Positions 7,439-11,931 of a DNA stretch of 11,931 bases are shown here, in pieces (position 1 is the first letter of the stretch; every line of letters begins with the position of its first letter). This DNA is from Candidatus Levyibacteriota bacterium (GTDB taxonomy: Bacteria; Patescibacteriota; Microgenomatia; Levybacterales; UBA12049): the NCBI GenBank assembly GCA_016192645.1, contig JACPTT010000040.1, forward strand, positions 1 through 11,931. Reading direction: 5' to 3'. The position numbers were made by a program, and so were the translations under genes. The notes beneath the pieces are model-generated. The model was not told the DNA's origin, made no database searches, and worked only from the letters and a program-made list of their open reading frames with translations.

Positions 7439-7447
7439 TTGGGAGCC

Positions 7448-8098
7448 ATGCGCCCAAAACCCACCCTTAAAGAAGAAAAAAAGCTTTGGAAAAACGGCTA
7501 TCGATATGTCGTTGGCATTGACGAAGTCGGCCGAGGCGCCTTTGCCGGACCCGTTGTGGCCGCCGCGGTTGTCTTTTCGCGCAATTTTCGTCCTCCCGAT
7601 GACATCAATGATTCAAAACTCGTAAAACCGCGTCGGCGTGAATTCTTAGCGCAAGTTATTAAAAAAGAAGCACGCTGCTTCTCAATCGCCGAGATTGCAA
7701 CTGTGAAAATCAATAAATATGGGATCGGAAAGGCAACGCAGATGTGCTTTAGAAAAGCCGTTAGGCTCCTTCCGATTAAACCTGATTATGTCTTAATCGA
7801 TGCCTTTTATCGGAACGCAAGCTCTGCTTACATAAAGCATATGAATCGAAAAAACCAAAAGCCGATTAAAAAAGGCGATCAAAAAAGCATCTCTATTGCC
7901 GCCGCCTCTATTATCGCCAAGGTTTATCGAGATAGCTTGATGAAGCGGCTGCACAAGAAATATCCGCAATATCGATTGGCAAAAAACAAGGGGTATGGGA
8001 CAAAAGAACACCGAGAAGCGATTAAAAAATACGGTTTATCTCGAATTCACCGAAAATCATTCAATCTGGAGGGAAAACAAGCGGAATCATCAACGTAG
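7448..8098 (+). CDS. rnhB: Ribonuclease HII
   Basis: A 216-residue cytoplasmic endonuclease that cuts the RNA strand of RNA-DNA hybrids and nicks at single ribonucleotides left in DNA. The four acidic catalytic residues are present: Asp25 and Glu26 in VGIDEVGRGAFAGPV, Asp118 in YVLIDAFY and Asp162 in IIAKVYRDSLM. The NDSK block at about 55 and the C-terminal YGTKEHREAIKKYG block are also as expected, and length is normal for the family. I prefer the ATG at 7448 because of the TATAAT just upstream; TTG 7439 would add three residues and cannot be excluded. It is a single-gene unit, divergent from the YvlD-like gene, with its last 9 bases overlapping the end of the convergent UPF0182 gene. Confidence 0.95.
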   Translation: MRPKPTLKEEKKLWKNGYRYVVGIDEVGRGAFAGPVVAAAVVFSRNFRPPDDINDSKLVKPRRREFLAQVIKKEARCFSIAEIATVKINKYGIGKATQMCFRKAVRLLPIKPDYVLIDAFYRNASSAYIKHMNRKNQKPIKKGDQKSISIAAASIIAKVYRDSLMKRLHKKYPQYRLAKNKGYGTKEHREAIKKYGLSRIHRKSFNLEGKQAESST

Positions 8099-10852
8099 TT
8101 TATTCAGAATTTCTCCAAGCTTTTTTATTTCTTCTCCGTACCTGCCCCAGTCTCCCTCCCGTTGTGCATTGATGGCAGATTGATACGCTTGGGTGGCTTG
8201 TTGAAGAAGACCCTCTTTTGTCGTATCAATAGGTGCTACCACAGCAGGTATTTCTCCGGACAGCTTTACTTGACCTTCGGCAGTGCCGAAGATTTTGGCA
8301 AGTCCTACTTCCAATGTTTCCTCCATGGCGATTTTGTTTTCGTAGGCGACAATCACCCGCTTGAGTTCGGGGATTTTTCCTGTTGCTGCCTTAAGATAGA
8401 GCGGACGAACATAGACTAAAGACTCCTCAATTGGAATCACCAAAAGGGGGCCTTGAATCACCTGAGAACCGCCTTGATCCCACAAAGAAATCTGCTGACT
8501 AATCTGTGCATCCTGACTGATCCGGCCAATAATCTGTTTGGGGCCAAATACCAATTTATCCTTGGGGAAGCGGTAAACAACAAGCTTACCATACTGCTCT
8601 CCGTCATTTCTGGCTACCATCCAGGCAGACAGATTGTCTTTTGCCCGAGGAGTAAAGGGCAGCATCAAAATATACTCCTCAATCTTTTCACCGGGAAGCT
8701 TCATAATTAGATGCCGGGGCGCCATTGCTCCGGCACTGTCGCCAATTTGTTCTTCACTCCCTGAGGAAATAGCCGGAATTTCCCACTGGTCTTCTTTATT
8801 GTAGAAAATCTGCGGGTCGTCCATATGGTAGACGGTATAAATTGCAGTTTGCAAAGTAAAAATATCTTCGGGATAACGTAGGTGCGCAGTTAAACTTTTG
8901 GGCAAGTCAGAAAGTGGAAGAAAAGTTTTTGGGAAAATTTTGGCATAGGTTTTGATAATCGGATCATCCGTATCGCTTTGATAAAGCGTAACTTTTCCGT
9001 CGTAAGCATCTAACACTGCCTTGACCGAGTTCCTAATATAGTTTACCTTACCTCCATTTAATTGTAGCGGTTGGGAATAAGGATAGCGGTCGGTTGATGT
9101 ATAAGCATCAAGAATCCAATACAGTTTACCCTCGGCAATCACCAGATACGGGTCGCGGTCAAAGGTAAGAAATGGAACAATTTTGGAAACCCTCTCTTTT
9201 ATACTGCGGTAATAAAGGATACGGCTCTGTGCTGTTACATCACTTGATAAAAATAATTTAAGACTGCCGAAGCGCAAAGAATAGAAAAGCCGGCGTAAAG
9301 GGGAGTTAATCTCAACCCCGCCACGCCCGGCATATGAAGTATATACATTTTCTTCGCCCTTGGGATAATCAAACTCCTTAGATTTGGTTTTAACAACTAC
9401 ATACTCATTAGAAATTTCCCCGTAGTAGACCTCTGGTTTTGTAACCTCAAGTTCTTTGACTTCCGACTTTGGCGGTAAGTCTTTAACAAATAGCACCGGC
9501 AACCCTTCCGGAGTAACCTGATTTACAGGTCCGCCAGCCACCCCATAGCCATGAGTAAAGGTCAGTCGCTCGTTAATCCAGTTTTTGTTCGGAAGGCTGT
9601 CCGAAGCCAGCTCTCTGGGAGAAAGCATAATTTGACGCACCTCATCGTTAATTATGTAGCGGTCGTTATCCACAGAAGAAAACTCGTAGTAAGTTCTGAT
9701 CTCCTGAATTTGCGAAAAGGTAGACAAAAGCGGCGCTCTATCCCAGAGCCTGACATTTTTGATGGTAAGATTATTAGCTACAATGTCCGTAGCTGTAATT
9801 GGTTTACTAGCTTCTATTTCCCGCTCTTCCACCTTATCCAGTCCATAAGCCCTGCGACTGGCCTCAATGTTATATTGAATAAACGGCGTTTCCTTAGCAA
9901 GCTCATTGGGCGCAACGACCAGTTTTTGAAAAACCGAGGGAACAATCGAAGACGCAAACCCGACTATTACACTCAAAAGAATTGCCCCAAAAAGCGGAGA
10001 GATTTTACCGCTAATTCCATAAAAAAGTGCTAAAATTGCCGCCAACGCATAAACGAAAACAGATACACGCAAGATCGGTACCATGACATTGACATCGGTG
10101 AAGACCGCACCAAACACCGGACCGCTCTGGCTGGTAAGCAAATTATAGAGGGAAAGATGCGTACCGGCGGCACTTGCTGCAAGAAAAAGAAACAATAGAA
10201 TACCCATGTGGAGTCTGGCTTTTTGATCGGCCTGCCCTGCTTGCAGTGAGCTTGCCGAACCTTTGGAGAAGCCAAATTTACCTAGTAGACTTGATAGATT
10301 AAGGCTGTCTCGCAGAATGTAGATTGCGCCGCAACCGATAAGCGATAACAAAATAACTGTTTTTATAAGGCCAAGTCCAAAAGAAAAAACAGGGAGGGAA
10401 AACACGTAAAAAGATACGTCTTGGCCAAATATCGGGTCAACTTTACCAAACGGCACAGCAGATATAAACTTTAAGACGTCGTGCCAACGACTTGAGGCTA
10501 AAAGAGCGATAAAAAGGGCAATAATACAGCTTAAAAGGATGGCGAACTTCCTAATGATTTGGTTATTCAGAGTTACAGGTTGACCAACGATGGCTTCAGG
10601 GATAGTTGCCATCCAGGGTATTTTCGAACGGACGGCAAGTAAGAAGTTTGTAAGAAGGAAAATTGCCGCAATAAGTCCTGCCGAAAAACCCACAATGACT
10701 TTCGCGCCAAGAGATTTGATAAAGATTTCTGTAAACCCAACCTCCTGATACCACCACCAGTCGGTAATCAAAGACACGATGCTTGAAAAGGAAATAAAAG
10801 TAATAACCGCAATTCCCAAGAAAGCCCAGGAAAAAAATTTAGCAATATTCAT
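8090..10852 (-). CDS. UPF0182 family large membrane protein, function unknown
   Basis: A 920-residue protein of the UPF0182 family (COG1615), found in actinobacteria, cyanobacteria, firmicutes and others; its function is not established. The N-terminal third has about seven hydrophobic helices (near 5-28, 50-73, 101-121, 157-180, 214-236, 256-281, 285-305) with the family blocks DWWWYQEVGF and DPIFGQDVSFYVFSLP. The rest is a large soluble part, probably outside the cell, with many conserved blocks: APNELAKETPFIQYNIEA, VRLWDRAPLLSTFSQIQE, THGYGVAGGPVNQVTPEGLP, DPYLVIAEGKLYWILDAYT and LRYPEDIFTLQTAIYTVYHM. The C-terminal end is a charged helical segment (about 880-920), also usual for the family. 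Length is typical, and all parts are present. A short inserted-looking segment lies at residues 198-209 in a loop between helices. The ATG is preceded by a TTGCAA/TATAGT promoter with only 8 bases between -10 box and start. Confidence 0.93.
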   Translation of the reverse strand: MNIAKFFSWAFLGIAVITFISFSSIVSLITDWWWYQEVGFTEIFIKSLGAKVIVGFSAGLIAAIFLLTNFLLAVRSKIPWMATIPEAIVGQPVTLNNQIIRKFAILLSCIIALFIALLASSRWHDVLKFISAVPFGKVDPIFGQDVSFYVFSLPVFSFGLGLIKTVILLSLIGCGAIYILRDSLNLSSLLGKFGFSKGSASSLQAGQADQKARLHMGILLFLFLAASAAGTHLSLYNLLTSQSGPVFGAVFTDVNVMVPILRVSVFVYALAAILALFYGISGKISPLFGAILLSVIVGFASSIVPSVFQKLVVAPNELAKETPFIQYNIEASRRAYGLDKVEEREIEASKPITATDIVANNLTIKNVRLWDRAPLLSTFSQIQEIRTYYEFSSVDNDRYIINDEVRQIMLSPRELASDSLPNKNWINERLTFTHGYGVAGGPVNQVTPEGLPVLFVKDLPPKSEVKELEVTKPEVYYGEISNEYVVVKTKSKEFDYPKGEENVYTSYAGRGGVEINSPLRRLFYSLRFGSLKLFLSSDVTAQSRILYYRSIKERVSKIVPFLTFDRDPYLVIAEGKLYWILDAYTSTDRYPYSQPLQLNGGKVNYIRNSVKAVLDAYDGKVTLYQSDTDDPIIKTYAKIFPKTFLPLSDLPKSLTAHLRYPEDIFTLQTAIYTVYHMDDPQIFYNKEDQWEIPAISSGSEEQIGDSAGAMAPRHLIMKLPGEKIEEYILMLPFTPRAKDNLSAWMVARNDGEQYGKLVVYRFPKDKLVFGPKQIIGRISQDAQISQQISLWDQGGSQVIQGPLLVIPIEESLVYVRPLYLKAATGKIPELKRVIVAYENKIAMEETLEVGLAKIFGTAEGQVKLSGEIPAVVAPIDTTKEGLLQQATQAYQSAINAQREGDWGRYGEEIKKLGEILNKLR
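10226..10261. repeat. GC-rich repeat-like insert inside the UPF0182 gene
   Basis: Thirty-six bases coding for GSASSLQAGQAD lie in a loop between predicted helices four and five. The stretch is richer in G and C than its surroundings, holds two copies of GCAAGC 11 bases apart (start to start about 14) on the coding strand, and a small CTGC-TT-GCAG dyad. The encoded small polar residues are unlike the conserved family sequence around them. This looks like an in-frame arrival of a short dispersed repeat. The resemblance to repeats known from Patescibacteria genomes is from memory and unverified. Confidence 0.4.
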
Positions 10853-10860
10853 TAATGTCC

Positions 10861-10888
10861 ACTATAACAGAAACTCCCTTTTTTGCAA
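10861..10888 (-). promoter_or_regulatory. Candidate promoter of the UPF0182 gene, TTGCAA-16-TATAGT
   Basis: On the reverse strand TTGCAA (10883-10888) is followed after 16 bases by TATAGT (10861-10866). The ATG at 10852 begins 8 bases after the -10 box. The -35 is identical to that of the secG promoter. Confidence 0.55.
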
Positions 10889-10933
10889 CCGGCCAGCTGT
10901 ATATTTAATTTAACTGAATTCAATCTAAGAGCT

Positions 10934-10956
10934 GTGCAGGACTAAATCCACTGCAC
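10934..10956. other. Inverted repeat between divergent promoters
   Basis: GTGCAG (10934-10939) and CTGCAC (10951-10956) form perfect six-base arms around an 11-base centre; GA and TC next to the centre can extend the stem past a two-base bulge. It lies 11 bases before the -35 of the forward small membrane protein gene, in the 150-base gap shared with the reverse UPF0182 gene. It might be an operator. It is not followed by a T-run on either strand, so it is not a terminator. Confidence 0.3.
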
Positions 10957-10967
10957 CTCCTTTAACC

Positions 10968-10997
10968 TTGCACTCTTTATCAAAGATACGCAATAAT
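10968..10997 (+). promoter_or_regulatory. Candidate promoter of the 90-residue membrane protein gene, TTGCAC-18-AATAAT
   Basis: TTGCAC (10968-10973) and AATAAT (10992-10997) are 18 bases apart, and the ATG at 11004 follows the -10 box by 6 bases, exactly where transcription would begin. The TTG at 10968, formally an in-frame start codon, is better read as part of the -35 box. Confidence 0.5.
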
Positions 10998-11003
10998 CTA
11001 GTT

Positions 11004-11276
11004 ATGCAATTTTTTATAATTTTATTTCTTGGGTTAGTCGTTACTCAAATACTTTGGGTATTTACTGACCCTCGACCACTTAAAGAACGGCTTGAACCAA
11101 AAATACTAAAAACCTATTTACTGGTCGCAGTTGTTGTCTTAGCGCAAGCAATTGGATTTCTATTTTTCCAGTTGCCGCAAACACCTTATAATTTGACTTT
11201 TATATTAAATCCCGATATAATACCTCTCTGTGATGCCAGAGATGTTGAGGTGTGCAAGACGTTTCTTTACACCTGA
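11004..11276 (+). CDS. Small two-helix membrane protein, unknown
   Basis: A 90-residue protein I do not recognise. It has two hydrophobic helices (about 2-20 and 38-57) joined by a charged loop (DPRPLKERLEPKILK), then a soluble tail of about 30 residues containing two cysteines (PLCDARDVEVCKTF). The ATG at 11004 is chosen over the in-frame TTG at 10968 because a promoter-like pair of boxes ends 6 bases before it and because the 12 extra residues are not conserved-looking. It is divergent from the UPF0182 gene. The last 44 bases overlap the next forward gene in another frame. An alternative reading is that the two form one gene split by a frameshift near 11240-11276, giving a membrane-anchored protein of about 260 residues. 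Confidence 0.6.
   Translation: MQFFIILFLGLVVTQILWVFTDPRPLKERLEPKILKTYLLVAVVVLAQAIGFLFFQLPQTPYNLTFILNPDIIPLCDARDVEVCKTFLYT
11193..11221 (+). promoter_or_regulatory. Candidate internal promoter of the 189-residue protein gene, TTGACT-17-TATAAT
   Basis: TTGACT (11193-11198) and a perfect TATAAT (11216-11221) stand 17 bases apart inside the coding sequence of the small membrane protein. The next gene's ATG at 11233 follows by 11 bases. This is the best-matching promoter in the window and supports two separate genes here rather than one frameshifted gene. Confidence 0.6.
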
Positions 11277-11802
11277 GGGTAAATTATACGAACAAGAGGC
11301 AGCCAGGTGGGTTAAAATTCACGGCGGCAGAACCTTAGAGGAACGTATAGCAGGATATAGGTTAAAAGAAAAAGATCTTACCCGGGACTTAAAAGATTTG
11401 GGAGCAAGAGTAAAACCTTTATATTCTGGAAGAGCAGGAATCATCATTCGTTCTGAAATACTAATGGGGAAGTCTTTTTATTCTTTAGCTACTGTTGAAC
11501 TTCGTTTCTCCAGAAGACCTCCCTTCCTAGAAATAAAAAACACCGATCTTGTAAGTGTGTCTTTGGGTATGATCCCCAGTCTAAGAGAGGATCCTGATCT
11601 ACTGCCTGCTAATAGTTGGTCCGGAGCCATTGAGAGAGATCATACAACGTATATTCAGTGTGAACTTTATGAAAGAAGTATTAGCGGGTGGGTGCGTAAT
11701 ACGGTAGGTAAATTTGCTGATGAACACGGTTATCCTACAGAGCGTGTTTTCTTTAACGAGAGATTTAAAAATTCTCCCGAAAGCACACAAGAACCTTCTT
11801 AG
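11233..11802 (+). CDS. Soluble protein of unknown function
   Basis: A 189-residue protein that I do not recognise. It has no signal peptide or membrane helix. The first half is charged and probably helical (KLYEQEAARWVKIHGG, then RTLEERIAGYRLKEKDLTRD); the second half has strand-like stretches (AGIIIRSEILMG, SFYSLATVELRFS) and a tail rich in polar residues (NSPESTQEPS). Candidate starts are GTG 11230, ATG 11233 and ATG 11242; none has a Shine-Dalgarno, and 11233 fits the upstream TATAAT box at the spacing seen for other genes here. It overlaps the preceding small membrane protein gene by 44 bases, which suggests the two act together or are one broken gene. Composition and length of the open frame support a real protein. 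Confidence 0.6.
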   Translation: MPEMLRCARRFFTPEGKLYEQEAARWVKIHGGRTLEERIAGYRLKEKDLTRDLKDLGARVKPLYSGRAGIIIRSEILMGKSFYSLATVELRFSRRPPFLEIKNTDLVSVSLGMIPSLREDPDLLPANSWSGAIERDHTTYIQCELYERSISGWVRNTVGKFADEHGYPTERVFFNERFKNSPESTQEPS

Positions 11803-11888
11803 TTTATTCCTAATTGTTGTAGAGTTTTGTACTGATATATTAAGCTTTGATAAAGGTGTTCTAAATCTGAAGCCTCAAGCCCGCCAAG
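11799..11888 (-). pseudogene. Possible broken 3' end of a reverse-strand gene
   Basis: On the reverse strand, 29 codons ending in TAA at 11799-11801 read as a protein-like, probably helical peptide (LEASDLEHLYQSLIYQYK, then TLQQLGIN). No ATG, GTG or TTG occurs in it, and the frame is closed at its upstream side by TAA at 11889-11891, which lies in the 15-base palindrome. Its end overlaps the stop of the forward gene by 4 bases, matching the other convergent gene pairs here. It may be the tail of a gene whose frame was broken by the palindromic element, or chance. Confidence 0.3.
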
Positions 11889-11898
11889 TTAAACTTGG
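11884..11898. repeat. 15-base perfect palindrome in GC-rich right end
   Basis: CCAAGTT-A-AACTTGG is symmetric around a single central base, and lies in a stretch (about 11875-11920) that is clearly richer in G and C than the AT-rich sequence before it. No T-run follows on either strand, so it is unlikely to be a terminator. It may be part of a short dispersed repeat that continues beyond the window. Apart from the peptide-coding stretch above, I see nothing else in 11803-11931. Confidence 0.45.
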
Positions 11899-11931
11899 GC
11901 CTGCCACCCACGCCCACACGGAGAGTATCAC

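Noticed and set aside
7380..7457. N-terminal extension of the YvlD-like protein up to 7457
   Set aside because: The extension covers the divergent promoter region, overlaps the start of rnhB, and codes for non-hydrophobic sequence before a normal membrane protein start at 7379.
8099..8130. Intrinsic terminator after rnhB at the T-run near 8120-8127
   Set aside because: The T-run is preceded only by a short AAGCTT dyad; no GC-rich stem is visible.
10968..11003. TTG start at 10968 for the small membrane protein
   Set aside because: The TTG coincides with a -35-like TTGCAC, and a -10-like box would then lie inside the coding sequence 6 bases before a good ATG at 11004; there is no Shine-Dalgarno before the TTG.
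11861..11929. Short reverse-strand open frame running through the palindrome to the window edge
   Set aside because: Only about 22 codons are visible and much of it is repeat-like GC-rich sequence; it cannot be called a gene without the sequence beyond the window.

Overview
The window looks like a piece of a compact bacterial chromosome, most likely from the Candidate Phyla Radiation (Patescibacteria), possibly a Microgenomates-type lineage. This placement is inferred, not proven. It rests on very tight packing with overlapping convergent gene ends, stripped-down versions of core proteins (a short UvrC, a 70-residue SecG, a lone membrane-anchored solute-binding protein), roughly 40% GC, and small GC-rich repeats inserted in coding sequence. 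TGA is used as a stop in several genes (uvrC, secG, the solute-binding protein, the UPF0182 gene), so the recoded TGA of Gracilibacteria/SR1 does not apply.

Layout from left to right. Positions 1-4424 hold a forward cluster: the C-terminal half of uvrA (cut by the window edge), an exported membrane-anchored transglutaminase-like protein, and a shortened uvrC whose start is buried in the end of the transglutaminase gene. Positions 4411-7379 hold a reverse cluster read as: a four-helix membrane protein of the YvlD/phage-holin-4-like family, yvcK (CofD-like), secG, and a family 5 solute-binding protein. Positions 7448-8098 carry forward rnhB, divergent from the membrane protein gene. Positions 8090-10852 carry a reverse 920-residue UPF0182 membrane protein. 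From 11004 there are two overlapping forward genes of unknown function: a two-helix membrane protein of 90 residues and a soluble protein of 189 residues. The last 130 bases hold a palindrome and what may be the broken 3' end of a reverse-strand gene.

Functionally this is a housekeeping segment: nucleotide excision repair (UvrA, UvrC), removal of RNA from DNA (RNase HII), protein export (SecG), envelope and central metabolism (YvcK), and several envelope proteins of uncertain role. I saw no CRISPR array, phage module, transposase, tRNA or rRNA.

The most notable pattern is regulatory. Six candidate sigma70-type promoters have their -10 box only 6-12 bases before the start codon, which implies leaderless or nearly leaderless mRNAs for operon-leading genes. 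The internal gene uvrC instead has a perfect AGGAGG ribosome binding site. Other points worth a look are the 77-base double-coded overlap between the transglutaminase gene and uvrC, the twice-shortened UvrC, GC-rich repeat-like in-frame insertions in uvrA and the UPF0182 gene, and the unknown gene pair at the right end.
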